The notes: generated by a model not told the origin, from the letters alone. A DNA stretch of 64,000 bases from Sapria himalayana (GCA_029783825.1 JAREIK010000734.1:215191-279190), one strand, 5' to 3'; positions 26,431 to 40,276 are shown, numbered from the stretch's first letter. Made by a program: numbers and translations.

Positions 26431-29279
26431 TCTATCTATATGTCTACCAACATATCTATCTATCTATCTATCTGTCTATCATTCTATTTCTCTATTAATC
26501 TTTCTATTTAACTGTCTCTGTGTCTCTCTATCTCTGTCTTTCTTATTCTCTAATTATCTATCGGTCTGACTTTCTAATTCTAATTGTATTTCTATGTATT
26601 TGTCTATCTCTCTATCTATCTCTCTAACTATAAGTCTATCTATCTATATACCTATATATCTATCTATCTATCTATATGTCTATATGTCTATCTATATGTC
26701 TATATGTCTATCTATCTATCTATCTATTTATCTAGCTAACTATCTATCTTTCTATTTGTCTATGAGTCTATCTATCTATCTATCTATTTATCTATCTTTC
26801 AGCCTATTTATCTATCTATCTATCTATTATCTGTATCTAATCCTGTTTATCTATTTATCTATATATCTATCTGCCTGCCTGCCTATTTCTTTATCTATCT
26901 ATGTGTTTATTTGTTTATTTGTCTATCTGTCTTTCTATCTTTATGTCTATCTATATTTGTGTCTATATGTCTATCTGTATATCTATCTATCTTTTTATCT
27001 ATCTATTTATGTATCTAATTATATATCTATCAATTTATCAATCAATCTATCTTTCTATCTTTCTATTTCTCTATAAGTCTATCTATCTATAAATCTATCT
27101 GTGTATGTGTTTCTTTATCTATCAATCTATATGTCTCTATGTCTATCTATCAAACTATATCTTTGTCTATATATCTATTTTTCTATCTATATATCTTTAT
27201 ATTTGTCTATTTTTTTATTTATCTATTTGTCTATCTTTATTTTTGTCTATATGTCTATCTGTATATATACCTATCTATATATCTCAATATCTATCTATAT
27301 GTTTATCTATATATCTATATATATGACCGTATGTCTATCTATATATATGTTATTTATCTATCTTTTTATCTGTCTATATGTCTATCTATATATTTGTCTA
27401 TCTATCAATATATATATTTTTTACAATCTATCTATTTATATATCTATTTTTTTTCTGTCTATTTGTATATATGTTTATCTATCTATCTATCTATGTGTTT
27501 AACTGGCTATCTGTCTTTCTAATATTTGACTATCTTTATATCTATCTATATGTCATTCGTTTATCCGTCATTATGTCTATCCGTATGTCTATTTATGTGA
27601 CTATCTATATATTTCTCTATCTATTTATCTATCTACCTATATATATATATATCTATCTATCTATGTATCTGCCTATCTATATATATGTCTATTTGTCAAT
27701 CAATCTATCTATCTATCTCCCTATTTGTCAATCTGTCTATCTATATATATGTCTATCTATTTATCTATCTATTTATGTTTTTTTCTATATATGTATCTAT
27801 CTATCTATTTATTTGTCTATCTATCTATCTATCTATCTTTTTTTGTATCTTCTTAACTATCTATCTTTCTATCTATCTATGTATTTTCCAATCTATCAAT
27901 TTATAAATCTATGTAATTGTATATCTTTCTATTTGTCTATCTATCTAACTATCAAACTTTATAAATTCATTTATGTCTAACTATCTATATGTGTTTCTAT
28001 CCATTAGTCTATTATTCATCAGTCTATCTATCTATTTATATAAATTTCTATTTTGTCAATCTTTCTATCTCTTTATTTATCTTTATACCTATCTATTTAT
28101 ATCTATATCTTTATACCTGCATTTTTGTCTATCTATCTATCTATCTATCTATGTGTCTATCGGCATATCTTCCTAAATATGTATGTATCTTTCTTTCTAT
28201 ATTTTTATTTTTCTATCAAACAATTTGTCTATCTATCTATTCTGTCTATTTATTAATCTATTTATCAGTCTATCTATCTATATGCATATTTATCTATCTA
28301 TCTTTTTGTCTATCTTTCTAACTATCTATCTATCTTTATATATATATGTATATTTATTTATTTATTTAATTGGTTATCTATCTATATTTCTATATGTTAA
28401 TCTATCTATCTATTTATCTCTCTATCTATTTCCCTATCTCTCTATATATCTTTTTATCTCTGTCTCTCTGTATATATTTATGTATATCTATCTATCTTTC
28501 TATGAATTTGATTATTTGTCTATTTGTCATCCTCTATGTCTGTCTATCTGTCTATCTATCTTTTTATATACATATCTATCTATTTATCTACCTATCTATC
28601 TAATTATCTATCTATCTAAATGTCTATCTATTTGTCTATTAATTTCTCTACAATCTATCTTTTTATTTTTCTATCAATTTGTTCTAAATTAATCAATACA
28701 TATATATATATATATGTATGTATGTATATATATATATATATCTATCTATATGTCAGTCTATCTATTTTTCTATATGCCTATTTGTTTGTGAATCTATCTT
28801 TTTATGTTTCTATCTATCTATCTGTCAGTTAGTAGGAGAGTTAGTCTGTCTATTAGTTAGTCTTTGTCTATCCATTTGTTTGTTTATCTTACTATCTATC
28901 TTTCTTCTTGACTATATGTATGCTTGACTATCTATATTTCTGACTATTTGTCTGCCTTACAATTTGTCTACCTGACTATCTATCTGCTTGTGTGTTGATC
29001 TATCTATTTGTCTATATGTTAGTCAATCTTTCTGTGTGTCTATTTGTCTATCTTTCTATCTATCTTTTTGTCTGTATATTAGTCTGTCTATTAGTCTATA
29101 TGTCTATTTTTCTGTATATTAGTCTATTTTTTAGCTAGTCTATTAGTCATTTAGTTTGTTAGTCTATTAGTTTGTCAGTCTACTAGTCAGTCAATCAATT
29201 AGTCAGTCTATCACTCTATTAGTCAGTTAGTCATTTAGTCTGTCTATCTATCATCTATCTATCGATGTGTCTATCAATC

Positions 29280-29568
29280 TATTCATCTATATTTCTATCT
29301 TTCTATCACTATATTTTTCTATATATATATATCTTTCTAACTCCTTATCATTCCATCTCTATATCTATTTAATTGACTATCTATCTATCTCTCTATATCT
29401 CTATCTCTATATCTCTTTATCTCACTATCTATCTATATCACTATCTATCTATCTATCAATCTCTCTCTCTCTCTATCTCTTTATCTCGATTTCTCTTTAT
29501 CTATATATTTCTCTTTCTTTTTGCCTCTATCTATCTATCACTTTATCTTTCTATCTCTCTATCTCCCT

Positions 29569-29616
<48 letters not shown>

Positions 29617-29800
29617 CTCTCTCTCTCTCTTTATCTCTTTGTCTCTCCATCTCCTTGTCTATCTCTCAATCTCTCAATCTCTTAATCTATTAATCTCTCA
29701 ATTTATTTATATCGCTATCTCTTTTTCTCTCAATCTTATAACCTCACTATCTCTCAATCTTTATACCTACCTACCTACGTACTTATCTACATACCTACCT
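29280..29800 (+). repeat. Second TC-rich block with CCTACC end (unit 2)
   Basis: This is the homologue of 24440-24890. The closing acctacctacctacgtac begins near 29765. Confidence 0.78.
29572..29612. repeat. TA run (about 20 units)
   Basis: Perfect TA run inside a TC-rich block. It is absent or very short at the equivalent place in unit 1 (about 24713). Confidence 0.95.
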
Positions 29801-30659
29801 AGCTATCTATCTATCTATCTCTCTATCTACCTACATACCTATATATCTATCTATCTATCTTTCTGTCTCTATATTTATCACTCTTCCTATCTCTCTATCT
29901 ATCCTCTATCTTTGTGTCTGTATTTCTGTCTATCCTTCTATCTCTATATCTTTCAATCTATCTAACTAACTATCTATCTGTCTATCTGACTATCTGTATA
30001 TTTATTTATATGTCTATATGTCTATCTATCTGTCTATCTATCTATTTATTTAACTGTCAATCTGTATATTTGTTTATCTATCTATCTATCTATCTGTTTG
30101 TCTATATAACTATGTATCTATCTATTTGTCTATTTGAGTATCTATATATTTGTCTATCTATCTATCTATCAGTCTATTTATCTATTTTCCATCTGTCTAC
30201 TATCTATCAATCTATCTATTTATCTTATTATCTCTTTATATTTTCTTGACTATCTATCATTCAGTTTTTTGTTCGTCTATCTGTCATTTTCTTGACAATC
30301 TATATGCTTGACTGCATGTGTTCTTGACTATTTGTCTGCCTAACTTTTTGTATAACTGACTATCTATCTGTCTATATGCCTATCTATCTATTTGTTTGTG
30401 TATTTGTTTGTCAACATTTCTGTCTGTTATTCTATTTGTATGTTTGTTTATTAGTCCGTCTATTAGTCTATCTATTTGTATTCATTATGTTAGCCTATTA
30501 GTTTGTCAGTCTATTAGTCTATCAATCTGCAAATCTATTAGTATGTCAGTCTATAACTCAGTCAGTCAGTCAGTGAGTTAGTTATCCAGACTATCTATTT
30601 GTCTATCTATTTATTTTTCTATATGTTTATTCATCTATCTGTCTATCTTTCTATCTGTG

Positions 30660-31040
30660 TATATCTTTTTCACTTTATCTTTCTATCTCTCTATTTATTT
30701 GTATCTTTATCTCACTATCTCTCTATTTCGATATCTCTCTATCTATTTCTATCTATCTCTCTATATCTATCTCTCTCTATCTTTGTAACTCCATATCTCT
30801 CTATCTTTCAATTACTCTATCTCATTCTATCCTTATCCCTCTATTTTTTCTCTCTCTCTTTCTATCTCTATTTCTTTTTCTATCTTTATATCTATGTACT
30901 ATCTCTCTATCTCTCTATCTTCCTATATATCTCTCAATCTCTAAATCTCAATATATCTTTCTTTCCATATCTTTATCTCTCTATCTCTTTATCTCTCTAT
31001 CTCTCATTCTCTTTACCTAACTAACTACCTACCTAGCTTG
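30660..31040 (+). repeat. TC-rich block ending in ctacctacctagc (third unit)
   Basis: The sequence is rich in tctctatctct, with a short ctacctacctagc end at about 31025-31037. Its position after the 30605 junction matches the first TC-rich block of the other 5-kb units. Confidence 0.7.
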
Positions 31041-33029
31041 TTATCTATCGATCTATCTATCTATCTACCTTCACATCTATCTATTTATCTTTCTACCTCT
31101 CAGTTTATCTATATTTTTGACTATCTATCTATCTGTTTTCTGTCTCTCTATCTATATTTATGTCTATTTGACTATCTCTCTATCTCTCAATCTAACTATC
31201 TAACAATCATTCTATCTATCAATATGACTATCTATCTATCTATCTATCTATATTTCTATCTATCTATTAGTCTATCTATCAATATATCTATATATATTTC
31301 TTTCTATCTATATATCTATCTATCTATCTATATGTCTGTCTATCTAACTATCTATCATTTATCTATCTTACTATATACCTATGTGTCAATCAATCAATCA
31401 ATGTATTTATCAATCTATCTCTCTATCTTTATATCTGTCTACTATCTATCTATTTATCTATTTATCCATCTCGCTATCTGTCAATCTATCTATCTATTTA
31501 TTTATCTTTCTCTCTATATCTTTTTAACTATTTTTGTATGTGTCTATCTATCAATATATTTATCTATATATCTGTTTATCTATCTATCTGTCTGTCTGTC
31601 TATCTGTCTAATTATCTATCTGTCTATCTATCTATTTGCCTATTTGTCTATCTATCTAAATGTATTTCTACATTTTGTCTATTTATCAATCTGTCTATTT
31701 GTCTATCTTTCAATATGTTTATCTGTCTTTTTGCCTATCTATATGTCTATCTATCTATCTATAAATCTATTTATCTGTCTATATGTCTATTTGTCTATGT
31801 GTTTGTGTCTTTCAATTAATCAATCTATTTATTTATCTATCAATCTTTATTTTCTTTGAATATATCTATCTGTCTCTCAGTTAATTAATCTATCTATCTA
31901 TCTATTGGACTATTTTTTTAATTTATCAATTTATTTATCTTTGTATCTATCTATTTGTATACATGTCATCTGTATATCAGTTTAGCTATCTATATGTCAA
32001 TCTATATATCTATCTATATGTCTATCTATATATCTATCTATATGTCTATCTATATAACAACTTTTATTTCTATATATCTATTTGTAGATCTAACTATTTG
32101 TATATTTGTTTATTAGTCTATCTATATATCTATATATATTTTTTTATCTATCTATCTTTCTATTTGTCTATGTATGTACTTGTATCTATGTTTATCTACT
32201 TGTCTATCTAACTAATTATCAATCTATGTATTTCTAGCTATTTGTCTCCCTACTATTTGACTATTTGTCAATCTATTTATCTATCAATTGTTTATTTATC
32301 TTTCTGTCCATCTATTTTTCTATTTATCTATCTATCTATATATCTATCTATCTATCTATCTATTTATCATCTCTCTGTCTATCTATATATATATATCTAT
32401 CTAATTAATCATCTAACTATGTATTTGTGTATCTATTTATCTTTTTATTTGTGTATCTATCTTTAATTTTTGTGTCTATCTTCATATCTATCTATCTATG
32501 TATCTATCAATCTATCAATCTATAAAAATATGTCTCTATATATCTATCTATCTATCTATCCATCTAACTATATAACTCTATCTGTCTATTTATTTGTCAA
32601 TCTGCTTATTTTCCTAAGTACCAATTTATCTATCATTCTATATTTTTGTCTACCTATATATCTATATGTAAATCTATCTATCTATATGTATATTTGTGTG
32701 TGTGTATATATATATATATATCTATTAGTCTATTTCTTTATTTTTTAATCTATCTATTTGTGTACCTATCTATCTTTCTATCAGTTTATCTATATATCTG
32801 TCTATGTCTCTATATATATATCTATCTATTTGTGAATCAATCTATCTATCTGTCTAGCTATTTGGATATCTACTAGTCTCTCAGTTTATCTTTCTTTCTG
32901 TCTATTTATATCTCTATATCGGTTTATCTATCTTTCTATCTATTTATCTATCTATTAGTCTGTCAGTTTGGTAAACTCTCAGTCTATCAGTCTATCTATA
33001 TATATGTCTTTTATCTTTCTGTTTGTCTA

Positions 33030-33340
33030 TCTATCAATCTATCTCTCTATCTTTCTATCTCTCTATCTTTCTAACTCTCTGTATCTATATAACTTTCTCT
33101 CTTTATCTATCTATCTTTTTATCTCTATATTTCTCTATCTCTCTATGTTTCTATTTCTCTCTCTCTATGTATATATTTCTATATCTTTATCTCTCTATCT
33201 TTCTATCTCTTTATTCCTCTATCTCTATATATCTCTATCTCCCTTTCTTTTTTCTACTTCTCTTTCATCTACCTCTCTATCTTTTTTTCTCTCTACTTGC
33301 TTACCTGCCTACCTACATACATACCTACCTAGCTATTTGT
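33030..33340 (+). repeat. TC-rich block ending in CCTACC (third unit)
   Basis: This block of tctctatctttctatctc-type sequence ends in tacctacatacatacctacc near 33310-33328. In unit 1 a similar block ends near 23500; unit 2 has lost that place by deletion. Confidence 0.7.
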
Positions 33341-34974
33341 CTATTTATTTATTTGTCAACCTATCTATTTGTCAATTTGTCTATCTCTCTATTTGTTGAT
33401 GTGTCTATAAGTCTCTTGCTCTCTTTGTCTATCTGTTTGTGTCTTATATTTATTTTTTCTATCTCTTTATCTCTACATCTCCAAATGTTTTATATATATA
33501 TCTGACTATCTATTCATCAATATATATGTCTATCTTACTGTTTATCAAATATATGTCTATCTATCTATCTGTTTATATGTTTATCTATCTATCTATATGT
33601 CTATCTATCTATCTATATGTCTATCCATCTATATGTCTATCTGTCTCTTTATTTATCTATCTATCTTTCAATCTATCTTTCTTTCTATCTTTCAATCTAT
33701 CTATCTATCTATATATCTATCAATCTTTCTTTCTATGTGTCTATATATCTAGCTGTCTAAATGTCTGTATGTCTATTTTTTGATATGCCTATCTATATAT
33801 CTATTTGTCTGTCTATCTTTCTATCTATTTATCTATCTATCTATCTAGCTGTCTATCTGTCTATCTATCTGTCTGTCCACCTGTCTAACTGTCTATATGT
33901 ATTCTTTTTTAACTATCTATTTATCTACTTGTCTAACTGTATATCTATCTAATTTTCTATCTATCTATAAATCTATATTTTATCATTTTATCTATATCTA
34001 AGTGTTTAGCAATCAAACTATCTATTTGTATATTAGTCTAACTTTATATTTGTCTATACATCTTTCTACTTATATGTCTACCTATCTATTTATCTATTTA
34101 TCTATCTGTCTATTTATATATTTATTTATTTGTCAATCTTTCTATCTAGCTAAATGTCTATCTATATATCTATTTGTATTTCTGTCTCTCTTTCTATATG
34201 TCTATCTATATATATATATATATATGTATATCTATCAATCTATCTATATATCTATCTATATAAATGAGTATCTTTCTATCTTTTATCTATCTATATGTCT
34301 TTCTATCTATTAGTTTATTTGACTAGATGTATATTATTTTATATTTATTTATTTATCTTTCTTTCTATTTCTCTATCTATCTTTTTGTATATATGTTTAT
34401 CTACTTATCTATCTAACTATCTATCATGTATCTATCTGACTCTCTATCTATCTGTCTATCTAATTTTCTTTCTATCTTTTTTTTATATCTATCTATCTAT
34501 TTGTCTATCTATCTATTTGTCTATCTGTCAATTTGTCTATATGTGTATCTATTTATCTATCTTTTTGTTTGTCTATCTATCTATCAGTCAATTAATTTTT
34601 TAGTCTATTAGTCTGCCGGTCTTTTATTCTATTAGTCTGTTGGTCTATCTACCTGCCTATTTTCTTTTTATCTATTAATTCTTCTCTCTATCTATCTATT
34701 AGTATATCTATCTTTATCTATATCCCTTTATATCTTTATATCTTTATCTATCTAACAATATATCTCCATATTTCTTTATCTCTCTATCTCTTTTTCTCAC
34801 TATCTCTCTACCTCTTTACCTATATACCTTTATCTTTCTATATCTCTAACTTTCTAACTAATTACCTACATATTTATCTATCTGTCAATCTATATATTTG
34901 TGTAAGTGTATATCTGTTTAACTATCTATCCATGTATCTCTCTATCTATCTATTAGTCTCTATATCCCTCTTTG

Positions 34975-36170
34975 TGTTTCTCTATCTGTCTTTATGTCTC
35001 TTCGTGAGTATTTTTGTAAATCTCTCTCTATCTCTATATCTCTCTATCTCTCTATCTAACTATCTGTCAATCTATTTATCTGTGAATCTATCTTTCTATA
35101 TTTCTATCTATTTAGCTATCTATCTATTGGTCTGTCTATCTATCCATCCATCTATCTATTTATCTGTATATTTATCTATATGTCTTTCTTTTTATTTATC
35201 TATCTATCTATATATCTAATTATTTATTATCACTCTATCTATCTTTTAGATAGCTGTCTATTTATTTATATGTCTATCTATGTATCTGTATATCTATTTA
35301 TATATTTCAATCTATCTATCTGTATATCTATATATATATTTCAATCAATCTATCTATCTATTTGTCTATCTGTCTATCTATCTATCTATATGTCTATTTA
35401 TATAACTATTTTTATGTTTATATGGCTTTAAGTCTATATATCTATCTGTTTGATGTGTCTATCTATCTATTTATCTATCTATCTACCTTTTTATCTATAT
35501 GTCTATTTTTATCTCTCCATCTATGTAAATGTCTATCTGTTTATGTATTAATCTATCTATATGTCTTTCTATATATGCATCGATCTGTCTCTCTGTCAAT
35601 TTGTCTATATGACTATTAGTCTTTATATCTATATATTTTTGTCTATCTATTTATCAATCTATCTATTTGTATATATGCTGATCAACCTACTTACATATTT
35701 ATCTATCTATCTATCTATGTGTTTATCTGGCTATCTGTCTCTATAATATTTTTGTATGTATCTATCTATCTGTTTGTCTGTCTCTATATTATTTGAGTAT
35801 CAATCTATCTATATGTATAATTTTTTATCTATTTATATGTCTATTTGTCTATCTATCTAACTAACTATATGTATATCTGTCTACATGTCTATCTATTTAT
35901 CCATCTATATGTGTATTTGGCTATTTGTTTATCGATCTATTATTTGTTTTTTTCTATCTTTCCATATGTCTTTCTGTTTATATTCCTATGTGTCTATATT
36001 TCTAATATCTATCTGTCTATCTATGTATCAATCAATTTAATTAACAATAAATCTATGCATCTGTATATATATATATATATATATATATGTACATAGTTGT
36101 TTATCTATTGTATATAAAAATATCATACACACACACACACACACATATCTATCTATCTGTTTACATATAC
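34975..36170 (+). repeat. 35-kb macro-unit copy 2, left part
   Basis: This segment aligns with 1-1250. Anchors are position 1 with 34975 (tgtttctctatctg, then the rare tgtctcttcg), 731 with about 35560 (tgtctttctatatatgcat), and 1231 with 36056 (tgcatctgtatata). The offset drifts from 34974 to 34825, so copy 2 is about 150 bp shorter, including loss of material equivalent to roughly 540-650. The array breaks off after a TA run and a CA run at 36064-36145, where non-satellite DNA begins at about 36171. Confidence 0.88.
36064..36145. repeat. TA run, short spacer and CA run at the satellite edge
   Basis: TA units run from 36064 to 36088, then about 38 bp of mixed sequence, then CA units from 36127 to 36145. 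This marks the place where macro-unit copy 2 stops matching copy 1 and the large AT-rich insertion begins. Confidence 0.93.
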
Positions 36171-38460
36171 AGATTCCTAGCATTATAAATATGGGCTGAT
36201 TAGAGATACGAATAATTACAGATGAATAATTAACAGACATTAACATTAACATATTTTGAGGAAAACTGCAATTAAAATACAATTTGCCAAAGTAAACTAA
36301 CCAAGCTAAGAAGAATGAGAATTAAGCAAAACTAGTTGACTACAGCACTCTTAGTAATCCAGTCACATCCTACATTAAGTTTACTAAAAAGATAGAGATT
36401 AAAAATGAATGAATATAATCTAGTAAAACTAAGCTTTATATTATAGAGACACATGACTGAAATACAAAGAGTAAAGCCAAAGAAATGCATAAATAAATAG
36501 TTAATTAACGTAGCAGTCTAATCTTTTCCTTACACATCAATTCAAATTTAAAGGATTAGAAATTCTCTATATTATAAATATGACTATCACTTTTCCAATT
36601 AAAGAAATGCATTATACACATCAATTCAAATTTAAATAAATAGTTAATTAAAGAAATGCTTTATATTATAGAGATTACATACACATCAATTCAAATTTAA
36701 AGGATAAGAAGGATGACAACTTATTAATTTAGTAAAAATTATAGATATGACTATCACTTATATACTTTTCCAATTATATATTTAATTGAGAAATTAATTT
36801 TTTGTATTGAAATGCCAAATTTAATTTTCTATGATGGTTGTTAGCTCACATAATATGAAATTTCGAATCTAATCTTTTATTAGCAGTCTAATCACATAAA
36901 ACGATTATTTTATCAAAGAAAAGATTAAAAAAATTTACATTTTGGCAAGTGCAGCCCACGAGGTCTATTTTTCATAATGCCCAAATAGTCAATGAGCAAA
37001 AAAACCAAATGGGCACATCACTTTTTTTAAAATATTATAAAACAGGTTAATTAATTTCATCAAACAATAACATGGCTATAATTGAAAAAAAAGAATAAGA
37101 TCATTTAATATACGCATATTATAATGTTACACCAAAACAAAACATTGCAGATATATAAACGACAAAAAATAGAATGATACACATAAATTCAAACAAAAAA
37201 CTATAAATACATATCTGTGTGGCTGTGTGTGTATCATATATCAAGAGTATCATCAAATGCACAAAAATATTTATTAACATATGCTAAATCTAAAATAGCA
37301 GAAAAGAAAAAAGAAAATAAAATAAAACATACGCTATATCAAGAGTATCATATATTAAGAGTTTCATATTATGCATTGATGATATTTTTTGATTTTTGTT
37401 TATCATATTATTTTTATTTCTAATTGTTGAATTTAACAAAAATTATACTACTAGAATAACATTAAAAATAAAATATCACACCAATATTAAAGATATTTTT
37501 TCATTTGGAGATTTAGATCCAATAAACAATTTTAATTTAAAAACTTTTCTTTGATATATTGATTCTCTGTAATAATCTCAGAATCAACTTTAGATCATAG
37601 TCAAAAATTTGAAAGTCATTATTAAATGACATGCTTCATCTTGTTTGATTTTTTTTTTCATTTAGTTCTACACTATTATTTTTGATAATTTCTAATTTTT
37701 TGTAGGTGTGAAAGAAATTGGTAAGTTTTTTGTGTACAGAAGCATATTAGTGCACATGTTTCATTGTAAACAATAAATAATGTGCATGTAAAGCAAACAT
37801 AGATTGAACTATATAAGAAACTTAACATGCACCACATGTATATTACTTTGGATATATATACTATATGCACATTTTTTTTAAAACAAAAGGGTGTACTCTA
37901 TTACTAATCAAATTATCTATTATATTACTCATGTGAACCTTATATAATGATGGAATAATCATATTACTCATGTATACTTTTATAAATGTATACACGAAAT
38001 AGGTCACCATGCATGGCCAGTGTGCTTTGAGAATGTATGTTATCTAAGAAAACACATTGAGAAAATTCTATACAATGTTTGTTCCCCTACTTACAATAAT
38101 GTATAGTCTGACATGGGTTCTTAGTCTTCTACACCCCTCATTTCTCCATCAAGTGTGATTTTATTCTGCATGCCAATATTAGATAGATATAATAAAGACT
38201 TAGTGAAGTGAATTTTTTTCAATAGTACTATTAAACAAAAATTAATATTGGGCCAATTAAATTAATGAAAGCATTTACAATCATAATAGAATAGAATAAC
38301 TATGGAATTTATTGGGTACCTAATTAGAGACCAGAAAATATGATTTATTAAGAAAAAAAAATTAAATAGAATTAATTCATAAACATCCACCAACAAAAAT
38401 TACAACCTCAACAAACTGTCAACAATTGCAATGACAACAAAATTAAAGGTTATGGTTAAG
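36171..38460. other. AT-rich non-satellite DNA, no gene recognised
   Basis: This is the left part of the large insertion. It is AT-rich, with frequent stops in all frames and no recognisable protein motif. The motif acacatcaattcaaattta occurs three times in 160 bp (36532, 36616 and 36681), and a tatatcaagagtatcat motif recurs near 37230-37370. No long terminal repeat, terminal inverted repeat or coding remnant was identified. Confidence 0.6.
36532..36705. repeat. Three irregular direct repeats of about 20 bp
   Basis: acacatcaattcaaattta starts at 36532, 36616 and 36681, each followed by AT-rich sequence that is partly shared (aaggat(t/a)agaa after the first and third). Spacing is 84 and 65 bp. 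Confidence 0.8.
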
Positions 38461-38472
38461 TTTTACCTTCTT

Positions 38473-38590
38473 CTAGAACCATAGAAACCTATAGAAACCT
38501 ATCTATAGGTTCTAGTTTGAGAAAAATTTGAGAGTTTCACACTATAACGATAGAAACCTATCTAGTAGATAAATTTCTATAGGTTCTTCA
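38473..38590. repeat. Cluster of AGAAACCTAT direct and inverted repeats
   Basis: The motif atagaaacctat occurs at about 38481, 38491 and 38549, with inverted partners tataggttct at about 38504 and 38575. Perfect arms include aacctatag (38487-38495) with ctataggtt (38503-38511), and ctagaacc (38473-38480) with ggttctag (38508-38515). The stretch could fold into two stem-loops. It may be a remnant of a short inverted-repeat transposon, but no target duplication was found. Confidence 0.6.
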
Positions 38591-38950
38591 TATTCATCGT
38601 CTCTACAAAACAAAAATTTTAAAAATATAAAAAAACCAAAAATTAAAATATAAGATAAAATTAATTTAAAAAATTACAGTACCTTGCTCTTCTTCTCCTC
38701 TTGTTATTATTTTCTTCGTCCTCTTTTACTATTCTTCGAATTTTAGAGCTAGCATACTTTTTGGTTGATTTGAAATCCATAAAACTTAAAAAAAAATAAT
38801 CATTAAAAGAAAAAAGTTCATACCACCAATTTATCATTAATACACAAGAACTCAACAAAAAAGCATCATTTAGCTCACTACTGATCTTAAATTTACAAAA
38901 CTCATTTTTAATTTCTTATTAAATTATAATGATGATAAACTAAAAAACAC

Positions 38951-39090
38951 AGAGAGAGAGAGAGAGAGAGAGAGATGTTCTTTGTTTGATAAGGTTCTTT
39001 GTAATAATGTTGCGATGACTATGTGTTTTGAGAGATGTTCTTTGTTTGATACGGTTCTTGGAAACAATGTTAGAATGGTAGTGTGTTCTA
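38951..39090. repeat. AG run followed by two 60-bp tandem units
   Basis: Twelve AG units (38951-38974) lead into agagatgttctttgtttgat, which starts at 38971 and again at 39031, a period of exactly 60. The second unit has several substitutions. The AG run may be the source of the agag at each unit start. Confidence 0.85.
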
Positions 39091-40271
39091 ATAGTCGAGG
39101 GTTTTTCAAGAAGTGAACTGACTTAATTACGTAGAGACGGCCAGATATGGGAGAGATGGGTTAGAGATAAAAAATATTAGAAAACAAAATTATTATATTT
39201 AACCATTAATTATATTTCATAAATAAATAAATTTATGGTTAATAGTATATGAAATTTTTATGGTTATTTTTTATAATATTATTTATAAATTAATTCAATA
39301 AATTTCAGAAATAAAAAAAATTAATTTATGGTTATAACAATGGAGAAAATAAATAATAATACTAATAATCATGAACACTCTTAATTGGTAATTAAATTTT
39401 CATATTATTTCATTTATTAAAAAATATATTATTTCATATAACCATTGATAAATTGTATAAATATATAATCATACAAAATTTATAACATCTCAATTAAAGA
39501 AAAAATAAATAACCAAGTAAATAATGAATAAATAACTTATCAATAATATTCAAATAACTAATAATATATCTGACCATAAAAATAAACCTATATAATATTA
39601 ACATTATCCAAAAAAATAAAATTAAAAATTAATTACTTAAAAATATAACTCAAAAAAAAATAAGACTACACATAAATCCAAAAATAAAAAAAAATACAAA
39701 AGCAACCAAATTTCAACTTGTATATTTTTAATAACGAATTATTTTAGATAATTTTTTAGTAGCTATTTCAATATTTTTAAAAAACGAGAACAAAATATTA
39801 AGCAAATAATAATTTTCTATACAATGATTATTAAATTTTGAATTAATAATCATACATCAAAGTAAAAAAATGAGTTATGAAAACTATAGTACATAACAAA
39901 TGAGAAGTATCAACAACAAAATTTTAAAAAAGATTTGTTTACTTCTTTAGAGTAAACATCACGATAGAGGAGCTCTATAATGACTCCTAAATGACAATGA
40001 TAATTGAATTATCTCCCTCAATACCCAATAATACTATCGGCTTCATTCATAGATAAAACTACTAATATTTCTCTATGATATATCATTTTTTCATATCATA
40101 TATACATTATAGAGATAATCTCTTGTGTATGCATAAAAGCATCATATTGCACAACACTATTGTCTCAGTTTCACATTTATATTAATGTATAAACTTTTAT
40201 ATATAATGGCATATGATTATATAAATGTTTCAGTAAATAGATTTAATGTTGTGTTTACAATATTTTTATAA

Positions 40272-40276
<5 letters not shown>

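Larger units (their letters stand above)
25691..30605 (+). repeat. 5-kb higher-order repeat, unit 2
   Basis: This second unit is about 4.9 kb long, at an offset of 5214 near its start and 4910 near its end. At about 28410-28425 it joins sequence equivalent to 23135 directly to sequence equivalent to 23585, removing about 440 bp between two similar ctatctatctattt stretches. Both units end in the same unusual caatcagtcagtgagttagtt-type stretch (25655-25675 and 30558-30582). Confidence 0.85.
1..34974 (+). repeat. Degenerate TCTA satellite, 35-kb macro-unit copy 1
   Basis: This stretch is built almost wholly from TCTA tetramers and one-base variants such as TTTA, TCTG, TATA, TCAA, TTTG and TGTC, all in the same orientation. 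The minus strand is GATA-type. Only the retrosequence at 14709-16030 interrupts it. Its first bases (tgtttctctatctg) recur at 34975, where the next copy starts, so the unit length is about 35 kb including the insertion. Parts of the unit carry their own tandem duplications, listed separately. No gene, RNA gene or CRISPR-like array is seen. The repeat type is certain. The unit boundary is simply where the window starts, so its phase is arbitrary. Confidence 0.93.
30606..34974 (+). repeat. 5-kb higher-order repeat, diverged third unit
   Basis: This segment has the same order of subdomains as the preceding units but lower similarity: a TC-rich block ending in a CCTACC block (30660-31040), ordinary TCTA satellite with many internal atctatctatatgtc runs, a second TC-rich/CCTACC block (33030-33340) followed by tttgtcaacctatctatt as in unit 1 near 23547, and a closing ctttgtgt stretch (34969-34976) like that at 24998. 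The third-unit assignment is inferred from subdomain order and needs an alignment. Confidence 0.6.

Noticed and set aside
37217..37870. Short frames at 37217-37423 (plus) and 37676-37870 (minus)
   Set aside because: They are AT-rich chance frames with no motif and no codon pattern distinct from the surroundings.
38537..38580. cactataacgatag as a possible left CACTA end for the terminus at 48248
   Set aside because: Only the first 8 bases match clearly. The flanking triplet before it (tca) does not match the triplet after 48248 (tat), and the sequence is explained by the AGAAACC hairpin cluster.
38661..39109. Two short minus-strand frames (38661-38858 and 38924-39109)
   Set aside because: The first is low-complexity Lys/Arg/Asn-rich sequence in AT-rich DNA. 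The second comes from the 60-bp tandem units and the AG run. Neither has a domain or a homologue I recognise.
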